Below are positions 1 to 9,573 of a stretch of DNA of 64,000 nucleotides, in pieces; the stretch's first letter is position 1; each line of letters opens with the position of its first letter. Location of the stretch: the NCBI RefSeq assembly GCF_003600645.1, contig NZ_CP032482.1, positions 4,278,001 to 4,342,000 of the forward strand, in the 5' to 3' direction. Under the pieces are notes generated by a model, which saw only the letters and a program-made list of their open reading frames with translations, searched no databases and was not told the DNA's origin. The translations under genes were made by a program, and so were the position numbers. This DNA comes from Yersinia rochesterensis. GTDB taxonomy: Bacteria; Pseudomonadota; Gammaproteobacteria; Enterobacterales; Enterobacteriaceae.

Positions 1-2
1 CA

Positions 3-923
3 CAATCGCGCAATGATGAGCATCTCTATTTAGCCCATACCCACATTCTGGAAGGCGCCCCCCCGCTTTCTAGTCACTGGCAATTGCTGGAGTCCAATGC
101 GGCTTTAGCTCAGCGGGCAATGACGGCGCATGCCGCAACACTGATTTTTGCGCTGAATCAAAGCGAGCAAATTGATGAAATGGCGCATCAAATCCATAAC
201 ATTCGCCGTCAACGCGGCAATAGCGTGAAAATCGTGGTACGCGAAATGCACGCCAGCCTGCGCTACAGCGATGAGCGCTTGTTACTGGCCTGCGGTGCCA
301 ACCTGATCGTCCCACAGGTTGCGCCATTATCGCGTTTTCTGACAATGCTAGAAGGGATTCAAGAGCAGCAATTCTCTCGCCATGTTCCCGAAGATATCAA
401 TGCGTTACTGGAAGCATTGCGCCCACTTCAGCTCAAAGGCTATCTACCACCGGCGGAGTTTTGCCACTCGGTGTTGCAGTTGATGAACAACACCTTGCTA
501 CCGGAAAATGGTAAAGGCGTATTGGTTGCGCTGCGGGCCGTGCCGGGGTTACAGGCGCGTCAAGCGCTGACACTGTGCCATTTACGCCGCTATGGCGACG
601 TGGTGACGGTGTCTGATAATCGGTTGATATTGTTCCTTTCCACTTGCCGCATCAATGACTTAGACACTGCTCTCAGTCATATTTTCCGCCTACCCGTGGC
701 CGAAGCATTCAGTAATAGGCTGGTGTGGTATCAGGATCAGGAAATTATTTCGGAGGTTAACAGAATGATTAATACTCCCGAAGCATGGCAAGCTGCTGGT
801 GATAAAAAGACTTATAAACAAGAAGTTGATGCACCAGACCAGGTGGAAGCCACCCGGCGCACACCCGTGCCATTGACACTGACCACCCGCCACCGTCAGG
901 AGAATACCCATGAATCTCAATGA
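3..923 (+). CDS. bcsE: BcsE, c-di-GMP-binding cellulose synthesis protein (3' part)
   Basis: The reading frame is open from the left edge, so the N-terminal part lies outside the window; about 306 residues remain. BcsE is a cytoplasmic c-di-GMP receptor that boosts cellulose synthase output. The visible part is the C-terminal GIL (GGDEF I-site-like) domain. A clear RxGD motif (RYGD, in HLRRYGDVV) is the expected c-di-GMP site. The stop overlaps the start of bcsF, and bcsG follows, which is the usual bcsEFG order. A TTG at 84 could be mistaken for a start, but the similarity continues upstream of it. Identification is firm from context and motif; the true start cannot be seen. Confidence 0.9.
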   Translation, partial: QSRNDEHLYLAHTHILEGAPPLSSHWQLLESNAALAQRAMTAHAATLIFALNQSEQIDEMAHQIHNIRRQRGNSVKIVVREMHASLRYSDERLLLACGANLIVPQVAPLSRFLTMLEGIQEQQFSRHVPEDINALLEALRPLQLKGYLPPAEFCHSVLQLMNNTLLPENGKGVLVALRAVPGLQARQALTLCHLRRYGDVVTVSDNRLILFLSTCRINDLDTALSHIFRLPVAEAFSNRLVWYQDQEIISEVNRMINTPEAWQAAGDKKTYKQEVDAPDQVEATRRTPVPLTLTTRHRQENTHESQ

Positions 924-1104
924 TATTTGGCAAATTCTGTTGCTGGGCGCGATTATCTTTTTCCCGCTGGGCTATAGCGCTCGCCGCTGGTTTCCGCGGT
1001 GGTGGGAGAAAAAACAACATTTGTTCTTATCCGCGCGCTATTTAAAATCAGAAGGGATTTGGTTGCGTGATGGCTCCTCTTCACAGACTAAGAAATCACC
1101 ATGA
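910..1104 (+). CDS. bcsF: BcsF, small membrane protein of the cellulose operon
   Basis: This 64-residue protein has one hydrophobic helix at about residues 7-22 (WQILLLGAIIFFPLGY) followed by a basic, tryptophan-rich stretch (RRWFPRWWEKK), so it is probably a single-pass inner-membrane protein with a cytoplasmic tail. Size, helix position and location between bcsE and bcsG match BcsF, which links BcsE and BcsG to the synthase complex. The start overlaps the end of bcsE by 14 nt and the end overlaps bcsG by 4 nt (ATGA), so translation is coupled. Confidence 0.88.
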   Translation: MNLNDIWQILLLGAIIFFPLGYSARRWFPRWWEKKQHLFLSARYLKSEGIWLRDGSSSQTKKSP

Positions 1105-2753
1105 ATGCAAAAAATAAACAGCAAGAATCGCAGAGTCCGTGGCGCTATTGGCGTGGTCTGGGCGCATGGAACATCTATTTCCTGTTCAAGTTTGCCCTGC
1201 TGTGGTTTGGTTACCTGAATTTCCATCCCTTAGCAAACTTAGTATTTTTGGCCTTTCTGCTGTTCCCAATCCCGGCGTACCGCGTCCACCGCTGGCGTCA
1301 CTGGATAGCCATTCCCATCGGTATTGGCTTGCTCTATCACGATACCTGGCTGCCGGGTATCAACAGCATCATGAGCCAAGGCTCCCAAGTAACAGGGTTT
1401 AGCTTTAGCTATCTAATTGAATTATTTGGACGTTTCATTAACTGGGCCATGATAGGAACCGCCTTCACCATTCTAGTGGGCTACCTGTTTATTTCGCAAT
1501 GGATTCGCGTCACTGTTTTTGTCGTCGCAGCCATGATTTGGCTGAATATCGCCGGTATTGCCGGGCCGGCATTTTCTCTGGCCCCAACAGTGGAGACTGC
1601 GGCAGCAACAGCCGCGCCAGCCAGTACAGAGCAACCCGCAGCCGGGGGCAGCCCTGTCGAAGCGGGTGGCCCGCCCACTGATGCTAACCTGAACGCCCAT
1701 TTGAATGTTTTTTATGAGCAAGAAAAAACTCGCCGCACCACATTCCCGGCATCACTACCCGGTGACGCACAACCATTTGATTTGTTAGTGATTAATATCT
1801 GTTCATTGTCATGGTCAGATATTGAGGCGATTCAACTGGATAAACACCCGCTGTGGGGTAAGTTTGATATTCTGTTTAAAAACTTCAACTCAGCCACCGC
1901 CTACAGTGGCCCGGCGTCTATCCGCCTGTTACGCGCCAGCTGCGGCCAGTCATCACACAAAGATTTGTATCAGCCGCAAGACCAGCAGTGTTATCTGTTT
2001 GATAACTTAGCCAAACTTGGGTTTACCTCCCAACTGGTAATGGATCACTCCGGTGTCTTTGGTAATTATCTGCAAAACATCCAAGACGACGGCAATATGC
2101 GCGCGCCGATGATGTCGCAAAAAGGCATTAGTAATCAATTAGCTTCCTTTGATGGCGAGCCGATTTATAACGATTTGGAATTGCTGAATCGCTGGCTGGA
2201 GCAGCAGAAAAACGGGGGGGATACCCGCAGCGCAACTTTCATGAATATCATACCGTTACATGACGGTAACCGCTTCGTTGGTACCAACAAATCTGCGGAT
2301 TATCATGCGCGCGCCCAAACTCTATTTGACCAGTTGAACACTTTCCTTGAAGAGTTGGAAAAGTCAGGTCGAAAAGTCATGGTGGTGGTGGTGCCAGAGC
2401 ACGGTGCCGCCTTGGTTGGCGATAAAATGCAGATGTCTGGTCTACGCGATATCCCCAGCCCCAGCATTACTCATATCCCGGTGGGGATTAAATTGATTGG
2501 TATGAAAGCGCCATCACCCGCCAGCCCGGTGGTTGTGAGTGCGCCCAGCAGTTATCTGGCTATTTCTGAGTTAGTTTCACGAATGGTTGATGGCAAAGTA
2601 TTTACCGCGCCAAGTGTTGACTGGCAGACCTTGACACAAGGTTTACCAGAAACCGCCGTCATTTCAGAAAATGATAATGCTATTGTGATGCAATATCAGG
2701 GCAAACCTTATATTCGACTCAATGGCGGTGATTGGGTACCTTATCCACAATAA
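1101..2753 (+). CDS. bcsG: BcsG, cellulose phosphoethanolamine transferase
   Basis: BcsG transfers phosphoethanolamine from phospholipid to nascent cellulose in the periplasm. This 550-residue protein has several N-terminal membrane helices up to about residue 155, a Pro/Ala-rich linker near 165-195, and a periplasmic zinc-dependent alkaline-phosphatase-like domain. Residues matching the E. coli active site are visible: Cys234 (NICSLSW), nucleophile Ser269 (YSGP), His387 (LHDGNR) and Glu433-His434 (PEHGA). All sit nine positions earlier than in the E. coli enzyme, so the protein should be active. It is the last gene of the operon; a strong terminator follows 28 nt later. Confidence 0.95.
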   Translation: MNAKNKQQESQSPWRYWRGLGAWNIYFLFKFALLWFGYLNFHPLANLVFLAFLLFPIPAYRVHRWRHWIAIPIGIGLLYHDTWLPGINSIMSQGSQVTGFSFSYLIELFGRFINWAMIGTAFTILVGYLFISQWIRVTVFVVAAMIWLNIAGIAGPAFSLAPTVETAAATAAPASTEQPAAGGSPVEAGGPPTDANLNAHLNVFYEQEKTRRTTFPASLPGDAQPFDLLVINICSLSWSDIEAIQLDKHPLWGKFDILFKNFNSATAYSGPASIRLLRASCGQSSHKDLYQPQDQQCYLFDNLAKLGFTSQLVMDHSGVFGNYLQNIQDDGNMRAPMMSQKGISNQLASFDGEPIYNDLELLNRWLEQQKNGGDTRSATFMNIIPLHDGNRFVGTNKSADYHARAQTLFDQLNTFLEELEKSGRKVMVVVVPEHGAALVGDKMQMSGLRDIPSPSITHIPVGIKLIGMKAPSPASPVVVSAPSSYLAISELVSRMVDGKVFTAPSVDWQTLTQGLPETAVISENDNAIVMQYQGKPYIRLNGGDWVPYPQ

Positions 2754-2780
2754 TAGAAAGTATTGACGTTATTTAATTCA

Positions 2781-2805
2781 GGGTGCATCTATTGCACCCT
2801 TTTTA
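2781..2805 (+). terminator. Rho-independent terminator after bcsG
   Basis: A perfect 7-bp stem (GGGTGCA / TGCACCC) with a 5-nt loop is followed by a run of T. It ends the bcs operon. The rest of the bcs-dpp gap (2806-2990) is AT-rich with no gene seen. Confidence 0.9.
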
Positions 2806-2990
2806 TTCAGATGTGCAAAAATAATTAATTTTATTTTCAGTTAAATCTTGCGGCATTAATTATCAATATGGTCTACGATATAATAATTCAAATAAATTAG
2901 CTCGAAATCAATTATTATGTAATCATTTATAAGCCAACTATCTAGTTTAATTAGGTTATAACTCAAAAATAAATGCTGCTATTCAGTTAT

Positions 2991-3020
2991 AAAAAAACGC
3001 CGGATAACCGACGTTTTTTA
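2991..3020 (-). terminator. Terminator of the dpp operon
   Basis: Read on the minus strand, an 8-bp stem (AACGTCGG / CCGGCGTT, one U-G pair) with a 4-nt loop precedes a T run. It lies 28 nt beyond the dppF stop. The stem is perfect only as RNA of the minus strand, which fits termination of dpp transcripts. Confidence 0.85.
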
Positions 3021-3047
3021 TTGATGTTATACGGCTGTATTCCTGCT

Positions 3048-4070
3048 TTAACTCGCTTTTCCCACTTCATCCTGATCAACAGCAAAGCAAGCTATCATTT
3101 GGTCGCCATACTGCTTCAGTTGGGGTTGCAACTGTGTACAAGGGCCAAACGCCCGGCGGCAACGCGCATTGAACGCGCAACCTGGCGGTGGGCTCATTGG
3201 GCTAGGCAATTCGCCAGTCAACTTAATACGCTCACGGCGCATATCCGGATTCAGCCGTGGTGTGGCAGATAATAATGCCTGTGTATAAGGGTGACGCGGA
3301 TTATTGAAAATGGCCGCTTTACTGCCTTTTTCAACACAACGCCCCAAGTACATCACCATCACTTCATCGGCAATATGCTCAACGACTGATAAGTCGTGGG
3401 AGATAAAGACATACGATAAACCCAGCTCCTGCTGCAAATCCATCATCAGGTTCAATACCTGCGCCCGCACTGACACATCCAGCGCCGACACTGGCTCATC
3501 AGCAATCACCACATCAGGATTCAACATTAACCCGCGCGCAATGGCGATACGCTGGCGCTGACCGCCGGAGAACATATGTGGATAGCGGTCATAATGTTCA
3601 GTTTTTAGCCCGACTTTGGCCATCATCGCCAACGTTTTTTCGCGGCGCTCTTTGCTATTGAGCTTAGTATTGATTTGCAGCGGTTCTTCCAGAATCTGCC
3701 CCACTTTCTTACGCGGGTTCAGTGAACCATAAGGGTTCTGGAACACAATCTGGATTTTCTGGCGGCGCAGTTTTTCCGCACTTTCATCGGGCTTAAGCAA
3801 ATCCTGACCTTGGTAGTAAAGCTCGCCACCAGTGGGGATTTCTATCATGGTCAGTAAGCGGCCCAAGGTGGATTTACCACAGCCGGACTCTCCCACCACC
3901 GCCAGCGTTTTGCCGCGCTCCAAAGTGAATGAAACGCCATCCAGAGCTTTAACCAGCCGCTCCGGTGCAAATAACCCTTTTTTGACTGGATAGTATTTTT
4001 TTAAATCAATGGCTTGCAACAGCGGCTTAGCTGCCGGTGATTCATTTTTCATTTCAATAGGTTGACTCAT
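3048..4070 (-). CDS. dppF: Dipeptide ABC transporter ATPase DppF
   Basis: DppF is one of the two cytoplasmic ATPases that power dipeptide import. In 340 residues it has a Walker A at 60-67 (GESGCGKS), an ABC signature at 167-171 (FSGGQ), Walker B at 187-193 (VVIADEP) and the C-terminal oligopeptide-transporter extension with a cysteine-rich motif ([14 protein letters not shown]). Its start overlaps the dppD stop by 4 nt, so the two ATPases are translationally coupled. It is the last gene of dppABCDF. The N-terminal 15 residues are variable and carry little information. Confidence 0.95.
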   Translation of the reverse strand: MSQPIEMKNESPAAKPLLQAIDLKKYYPVKKGLFAPERLVKALDGVSFTLERGKTLAVVGESGCGKSTLGRLLTMIEIPTGGELYYQGQDLLKPDESAEKLRRQKIQIVFQNPYGSLNPRKKVGQILEEPLQINTKLNSKERREKTLAMMAKVGLKTEHYDRYPHMFSGGQRQRIAIARGLMLNPDVVIADEPVSALDVSVRAQVLNLMMDLQQELGLSYVFISHDLSVVEHIADEVMVMYLGRCVEKGSKAAIFNNPRHPYTQALLSATPRLNPDMRRERIKLTGELPSPMSPPPGCAFNARCRRAFGPCTQLQPQLKQYGDQMIACFAVDQDEVGKAS

Positions 4071-5047
4071 AGGGTCGGCCTCCCCGCATCATCGAGCGGT
4101 GTATGGCATTTAACCTGACGCCCCGCTGGCCCCAGCAGTTCAGGTTCTTCACGGCGGCAGCGATCATTAGCATACGGGCAACGCGGATTAAGCAAGCAGC
4201 CTTCAGGACGGTCATATTTACCCGGAACCACACCCGGCAGGGATGCCAACCGCGCTTTATCCTGCGCAAATTCCGGCAACGCCCGCAACAGTGCTTGAGT
4301 ATAGGGATGGCGCGGCGCACGGAAAATTTCCGCAGATTTACCGGTTTCCACGACCTGACCGGCATACATCACAATAATATGATGAGCCGCCTCAGCAACC
4401 AGTGCCAGATCATGGGTAATCAGTAACAGCGCCATATTTTCACGCTGCTGTAATTCCAAAAGTAATTCAATGATTTGCGCCTGAATGGTCACATCCAGCG
4501 CAGTTGTCGGCTCATCAGCAATCAGTAATTTAGGCCGACAGGCAATCGCCATCGCAATCATCACCCGCTGGCTCATCCCACCGGAAAGCTGGTGCGGATA
4601 GACATCCAACCGCGAGGCCGGATCAGGAATGCCGACCAATGTCAGCAAATCCACCGCCCGCTGGTGACGAGTTTTACGGTTGCCGCCCTGATGCACCTTC
4701 AGCGCTTCCATTATCTGAAAACCGACGGTATAGCACGGGTTAAGGCTGGTCATCGGGTCTTGGAAGATCATCGCGACTTCCGAACCCACTAATTGACGCC
4801 GTTCTTTTTCAGATATCTTGGTGAGGTCGCGGCCATTAAATTCCAGCTTATCGGCCATCACTTTGCCGGGGTAATCAATCAGCCCCATGATTGCCAATGA
4901 GCTGACTGATTTACCAGAGCCGGACTCACCGACAATCCCAATCACCTGACCTTGCTCAATACTGTAACTGATGCGGTCTACTGCTTTGAACGGCGCGCCT
5001 TGGTCACCAAAGTGCACCGACAATTTGTCTACATTTAAAAGTGCCAT
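4067..5047 (-). CDS. dppD: Dipeptide ABC transporter ATPase DppD
   Basis: This is the second ATPase subunit, 326 residues. Walker A is at 40-47 (GESGSGKS), the signature at 154-158 (LSGGM) and Walker B at about 175-180 (LLIADEP). The C-terminal oligopeptide/dipeptide-transporter motif has cysteines ([15 protein letters not shown]), typical of DppD/OppD. In this family such cysteines hold an iron-sulfur cluster or structural metal in some members; that is not shown here. It lies 15 nt after dppC and overlaps dppF. Confidence 0.95.
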   Translation of the reverse strand: MALLNVDKLSVHFGDQGAPFKAVDRISYSIEQGQVIGIVGESGSGKSVSSLAIMGLIDYPGKVMADKLEFNGRDLTKISEKERRQLVGSEVAMIFQDPMTSLNPCYTVGFQIMEALKVHQGGNRKTRHQRAVDLLTLVGIPDPASRLDVYPHQLSGGMSQRVMIAMAIACRPKLLIADEPTTALDVTIQAQIIELLLELQQRENMALLLITHDLALVAEAAHHIIVMYAGQVVETGKSAEIFRAPRHPYTQALLRALPEFAQDKARLASLPGVVPGKYDRPEGCLLNPRCPYANDRCRREEPELLGPAGRQVKCHTPLDDAGRPTL

Positions 5048-5062
5048 CTCTCTCTACCTCTG

Positions 5063-5965
5063 TTACTGCTTGAGTTTGGGGTCGAGAGCATCACGCAGGC
5101 CGTCCCCCATCAGGTTAAACGCCAGAACCGTCAGCAGAATCGCTACACCGGGGAAGGTCACGACCCACCAGGCGCTTTGGGCGAACTGCAACACATCAGA
5201 GAGCATGGTGCCCCACTCTGGTGTTGGCGGTTGCGCACCCATCCCAAGGAAGCCGAGAGCCGCCATATCCAGAATGGCGTTAGAGAAGCCGAGAGAAGCC
5301 TGCACGATTAACGGCGCAAGGCAGTTTGGCAAAATATTGATAAACATTTGGCGCATTGCGCCCGCACCGGCCACTCTTGAGGCCGTGACATAGTCGCGAT
5401 TGACCTCAACCAACACGGCAGCTCGCGTCAAACGCACATAGTGCGGCAAGGCCACAAAGGTGAGCGCCAGCGAGGCATTGACAATCGAAGGCCCAAATAC
5501 CGCCACCAACACCAATGCCAGTAATAAACTTGGCAGTGCCAGCATGATATCGACAACACGCATGATGATGGCATCAACTATGCCGCCAAAATAACCGGCC
5601 AGTAAGCCGAAAACCACGCCCATCACCAGTGACAACACCACCACCAGACAACCCACCAACAGTGAGAGGCGGGCACCATACATCAGGCGGGACAAGACAT
5701 CGCGGCCCACATCATCAGTACCAAGAATGAACTTCCAACTACCGCCGGCTTCCCAAACAGGGGGTTTTAGCAGTGCATCGCGAAATTGCTCTGCTGGCCC
5801 ATGTGGGGCGAGCCAGGTGGCACCCGCGGCAATCACCAGCATAATAATGATATAAAACAGGCCGATAACAGCCCCTTTATTGCGCTTGAAATAGTGCCAA
5901 AACTCCTGCAAAGGAGTCATCGGCTTCGGCGCACTTTTTACTGTCGACTCAATAAGTTGAGACAT
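5063..5965 (-). CDS. dppC: Dipeptide ABC transporter permease DppC
   Basis: An inner-membrane permease of 300 residues. It has an N-terminal cytoplasmic segment, a first helix at about 30-52, a large periplasmic loop, and then the conserved BPD_transp_1 core with the EAA-type loop (ASRVAGAGAMRQMFINILPN) that docks the ATPase. The C-terminus (GDGLRDALDPKLKQ) is typical of the family. It pairs with DppB. Spacing to dppB is 10 nt and to dppD 15 nt. Confidence 0.95.
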   Translation of the reverse strand: MSQLIESTVKSAPKPMTPLQEFWHYFKRNKGAVIGLFYIIIMLVIAAGATWLAPHGPAEQFRDALLKPPVWEAGGSWKFILGTDDVGRDVLSRLMYGARLSLLVGCLVVVLSLVMGVVFGLLAGYFGGIVDAIIMRVVDIMLALPSLLLALVLVAVFGPSIVNASLALTFVALPHYVRLTRAAVLVEVNRDYVTASRVAGAGAMRQMFINILPNCLAPLIVQASLGFSNAILDMAALGFLGMGAQPPTPEWGTMLSDVLQFAQSAWWVVTFPGVAILLTVLAFNLMGDGLRDALDPKLKQ

Positions 5966-5975
5966 TTTGCGCCCC

Positions 5976-6995
5976 TTATTTCTTGTGACGAATACGCGGG
6001 TTAACTACGCCATAGAGCACATCTACCAGCAAGTTAACTAAAATAATCATGATCGCGACCAGCAACACCCCACCCTGAACGACCGGGTAATCGCGGCGTT
6101 GCAATGCATCCATCAACCAGCGCCCTAATCCCGGCCAAGAGAAGATGGTTTCCGTCAAAATCGCGCCCGCCAGCATAGTGCCGACCTGTAAGCCAATCAC
6201 GGTGACCACCGGCAATAAGGCATTGCGCAGGGCATGAACCACTATCACGCGCATCCGGCTCAGGCCTTTAGCGCGCGCGGTACGGATATAATCCTCGCCC
6301 AACACTTCCAGCATTGAGGAGCGGGTCATCCGCACAATCACGGCGAGGGGAATCGTACCCAAGACAATGGCGGGTAAAATCATATGCATCACGGCGTCTT
6401 TGAAATCGCCGGGCTCACCCCAAACAAGGGTGTCTATCAGCATAAAACCGGTCAACGGCAAGCTATCATCAAGGAATACAGTGTCGCTGACTCGCCCCGA
6501 AACCGGGGTCAGGTTCCATTGCACCGAAACCAGCATGATCAGCATGATGCCCCACCAGAAGATAGGCATCGAGTAGCCGGTGAGGGAGATCCCCACGGCG
6601 GTGTGGTCAAATATTGAACCGCGTTTGACTGCTGCCAACACCCCGACCGGGATACCCACGGCGATAGCAAACAGCATCGCGCAGATCCCAAGTTCCAGTG
6701 TTGCTTTAAAGCGGGGAACAAACTCTTCCCAGACAGCAATACGGCTTTTCAGCGAGATGCCGAGGTCGCCATGTAATACGCCATTCACATAATGGAAGTA
6801 TTGTTGATAAAGAGGCTTGTCCAGCCCCATTTCCGCCATGATTTGAGCATGGCGCTCGGTGGAGATACCGCGTTCCCCGGCCATGATAGTCACCGGGTCA
6901 CCCGGGATCATATGGACAAAAGCGAAGGTCAGCAAAGTAATGCCGATAAACGTTGGGATAACTAACCCCAAACGTCGGAGTATGAACTGCAACAT
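5976..6995 (-). CDS. dppB: Dipeptide ABC transporter permease DppB
   Basis: An inner-membrane permease, 339 residues with the start chosen here. The open frame extends 22 codons upstream, but the ATG at 6995 gives the canonical N-terminus (MLQFILRRLGLVIPTF) and the length known for DppB. The docking loop (RTARAKGLSRMRVIVVHALR) and about six membrane helices are visible. It is separated from dppA by a 304-nt gap, unlike the tight spacing of dppBCDF, so a separate mRNA level for dppA is likely. Confidence 0.93.
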   Translation of the reverse strand: MLQFILRRLGLVIPTFIGITLLTFAFVHMIPGDPVTIMAGERGISTERHAQIMAEMGLDKPLYQQYFHYVNGVLHGDLGISLKSRIAVWEEFVPRFKATLELGICAMLFAIAVGIPVGVLAAVKRGSIFDHTAVGISLTGYSMPIFWWGIMLIMLVSVQWNLTPVSGRVSDTVFLDDSLPLTGFMLIDTLVWGEPGDFKDAVMHMILPAIVLGTIPLAVIVRMTRSSMLEVLGEDYIRTARAKGLSRMRVIVVHALRNALLPVVTVIGLQVGTMLAGAILTETIFSWPGLGRWLMDALQRRDYPVVQGGVLLVAIMIILVNLLVDVLYGVVNPRIRHKK

Positions 6996-7247
6996 ATCCC
7001 GAACTCTCTGTGTAGAATGCCGGGCCGCTCGTGGGCAACCCAGCTTATTAAACCTCCCCAATAAGCTATTTTACTTGCCATTTTGACCTGGGGCAGTGCT
7101 CACCAACGTCACGTAGCCATGATTTACAAGGTCATGGTGTCCGCTCCGGTGCTTGCGCGCTGTCCATGCCCAAAATTTCTGCGACAATAACACTTATTGG
7201 GAGAGGTTATATGGCTCACATCTGTATCTGTCTTAACCTAAATGCGA

Positions 7248-7282
7248 AACCGGCGAACATGCTTTTACACACATTCACCGGT
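7248..7282 (-). other. Stem-loop in the dppA-dppB gap
   Basis: On the minus strand AACCGGTGAA pairs with TTCGCCGGTT (one G-U), a 10-bp stem 18 nt beyond the dppA stop. There is no T run, so it is more likely an RNA stabiliser or attenuator than a full terminator. It would let the abundant dppA mRNA outlast the permease part. The rest of the gap (6996-7247) shows no gene. Confidence 0.6.
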
Positions 7283-7299
7283 TATCTAACAGGTTAAAA

Positions 7300-8907
7300 T
7301 TAATCCAGGGACACGTTCTCGAAATGGTGTTTACCCAACGGATCAACCACATAACCTTTCACTTCTTTACGCACTGGCTCATACACGGTTGAGTGAGCAA
7401 CAATCAGCGCTGGCGCTTGATCATGCATAACAACCTGAGCTTGTTTGTAAAGTGCGACACGTTTGTCATGGTCAGACTCAGCACGCGCTGGCTGGATCAC
7501 GTCTTCAAACGGCTTATAGCACCACTTGGAGTAGTTGGAACCTTGTTTGGCCGCATCACAGCTGAACAGAGTTGCGAAGAAGTTGTCCGGGTCCCCATTG
7601 TCCCCAGTCCAGCCCATCATCACAGTTTCATGCTCGCCGTCTTTAGCACGCTTGAGGTATTCGCCCCACTCGTAGGTCACAATTTTGGCTTTCACGCCAA
7701 CTTTCGCCCAGTCGGACTGGATCATTTCAGCCATACGACGCGCATTTGGGTTGTACGGACGCTGAACTGGCATTGCCCACAGGTCGATCTCGAAACCATC
7801 TGGCAGGCCAGCTTCTTTCAGCAACTCTTTCGCTTTAGCTGGGTCGTAAGCATAATCTTTCACGTCATCGTTGTAGCCCCACATAGTCGGTGGGATCAGG
7901 TTTTTGGCCGCTTGGCCTGCGCCCTGATAAACCGCTTCGATAATCGCTTCTTTATTTACCGCCATGGTCAACGCCTGACGGACTTTGAGGTTATCCAGTG
8001 GTTTTTTCTCAACATTGAAAGAGAGGTAACCGACGTTCAGGCCAGGTTGCTCCATCAAGTTGATAGTTTTGTCTTCTTTCATGCGAGCAATGTCGGCCGG
8101 GTTAGGGTACGGCATAACCTGACATTCATTTTTCTGCAATTTCGCATAACGGACTGACGCATCTGGGGTAATTGAGAAGACCAGACGATCAATTTTCGGT
8201 TTGGTGCCCCAGTAACCCTCAAAGGCTTTGTACAGGATGCGGGAGTCTTTTTGGTACTGTTGCAACTGGAATGGGCCGGTACCGATTGGGTTCAAATCGA
8301 CTTTTTCCGGTGTGCCCGCTTTCAGCATGTTGTTAGCATATTCAGCAGACAGAATTGACGCGAAGTCCATTGCCAGGTCAGCCAGGAATGGAGACTCTGG
8401 ACGCGCCAGCTCAAAGCGCACGGTGTTATCGTCAACTTTAACGATATTGGTGATCAAATCACCCATACCCATACCCTGGAAGTATTCATAGCTGCCGCCA
8501 GACACTTTATGGTACGGATGTTTATCATCTTTCTGACGCATAAATGAATAAATCACATCGTCAGCATTAAAATCGCGGGTCGGTTTAAAGTCTTTATTAT
8601 CTTGCCACTTCACGCCTTTACGCAGGTGGAAAGTGTAAGTTTTACCATCTTCACTCACTTCCCACTTTTCAGCCAGACCGGGTTCAATTTCGGTTGTACC
8701 GAGTTTGAATTCAACCAGACGGTTGTAGATAGGAACCGAACTTGCATCATAAGTTGTGCCAGAGGTGAAAAGTTGTGGGTTGAAACCTTCCGGAGAGCCC
8801 TCAGAACAATATACCAATGTCTTCGCTTGTACACTGGCCGCTACGGTCAGTGCAATCAGCCCAATACCGAATTTCAGTATCCCTGTTTTTCCCAAGGAAA
8901 TCGTCAT
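7300..8907 (-). CDS. dppA: Periplasmic dipeptide-binding protein DppA
   Basis: This solute-binding protein (SBP_bac_5) captures dipeptides in the periplasm and delivers them to DppBC; in E. coli it also serves haem uptake and dipeptide taxis. In 535 residues there is a Sec signal peptide (hydrophobic core GIGLIALTVAASVQA, cleavage after about residue 28) and then a mature start KTLVYCSEGSPEGFNPQ typical of DppA. It is first in the operon with a long upstream region (8908-9573). In relatives it is repressed by the GcvB sRNA; no GcvB site was assigned here. Confidence 0.95.
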   Translation of the reverse strand: MTISLGKTGILKFGIGLIALTVAASVQAKTLVYCSEGSPEGFNPQLFTSGTTYDASSVPIYNRLVEFKLGTTEIEPGLAEKWEVSEDGKTYTFHLRKGVKWQDNKDFKPTRDFNADDVIYSFMRQKDDKHPYHKVSGGSYEYFQGMGMGDLITNIVKVDDNTVRFELARPESPFLADLAMDFASILSAEYANNMLKAGTPEKVDLNPIGTGPFQLQQYQKDSRILYKAFEGYWGTKPKIDRLVFSITPDASVRYAKLQKNECQVMPYPNPADIARMKEDKTINLMEQPGLNVGYLSFNVEKKPLDNLKVRQALTMAVNKEAIIEAVYQGAGQAAKNLIPPTMWGYNDDVKDYAYDPAKAKELLKEAGLPDGFEIDLWAMPVQRPYNPNARRMAEMIQSDWAKVGVKAKIVTYEWGEYLKRAKDGEHETVMMGWTGDNGDPDNFFATLFSCDAAKQGSNYSKWCYKPFEDVIQPARAESDHDKRVALYKQAQVVMHDQAPALIVAHSTVYEPVRKEVKGYVVDPLGKHHFENVSLD

Positions 8908-9573
8908 CGCTTGTGCTCCATTATGGTGATGTGTGTTGTGTGTACGGCCAAGCCCTATAATTTTTTAGTCAGTGGACTGTACCGTTTTGGCCTATTTACC
9001 GCAGGGATGCGGGATTGAGATGCCGGATAAATGCTATCGCGACGGCAATGTAGAATGTATGGAATAACCCCAAATTGCTCTCGATTACTACCCCTGAGGG
9101 TACCAATTTGGCAACAGTTGGTGACAACGTCAATACGATCTGAATGGATTTATTAAGACAATGAGAAACAGCATACAAACATAAAAAAAACTTTCCATTA
9201 ACATTATCAGCATTAAAATTTATGCTATTAGGAATAATCCAGCGGTATAAACTGGCTAAGAAAAATAAAGCAGTTGTAACAGCTAATGACAAACGAAAAA
9301 ACTTTGTTGCTAAATGAGGATTATCTGTTCAGATTTTTTTGTAATAACGATAGAAAATAGAGAGAAATGCGGCTGTGACAGCCGATAAGTGACGTGAACC
9401 TTGTCACACACAACCGGAATCTCAAACATTTTGCGTGCTGTTAAAAAAGCGAAAAACTCGCTGAGTCATTCGTCCGAGCCAGAGAGAACATAGCTTACAG
9501 CTATGACGCCCTATAGTGGGGCCCCAAAACAGTGCATTCATACTGAGAAAGATAAAATTACACATTTTATCTG
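8908..9573. promoter_or_regulatory. Gene-free region upstream of dppA
   Basis: This 666-nt region lies between dppA (promoter and leader expected here) and the 3' end of the TPS cassette. No credible coding frame was found. Small inverted repeats are visible at 9370-9384 (CGGCTG/CAGCCG) and 9489-9505 (CATAGCT/AGCTATG). I could not place a promoter with confidence. Confidence 0.45.

Noticed and set aside
7393..8157. 254-residue open frame antisense to dppA
   Set aside because: It lies wholly inside the strongly conserved dppA gene, has no ribosome site or domain and reads as a shadow frame.
8996..9292. 98-residue minus-strand frame upstream of dppA
   Set aside because: It has one hydrophobic stretch but no ribosome site or recognisable family. 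It lies where the dppA promoter and leader should be.
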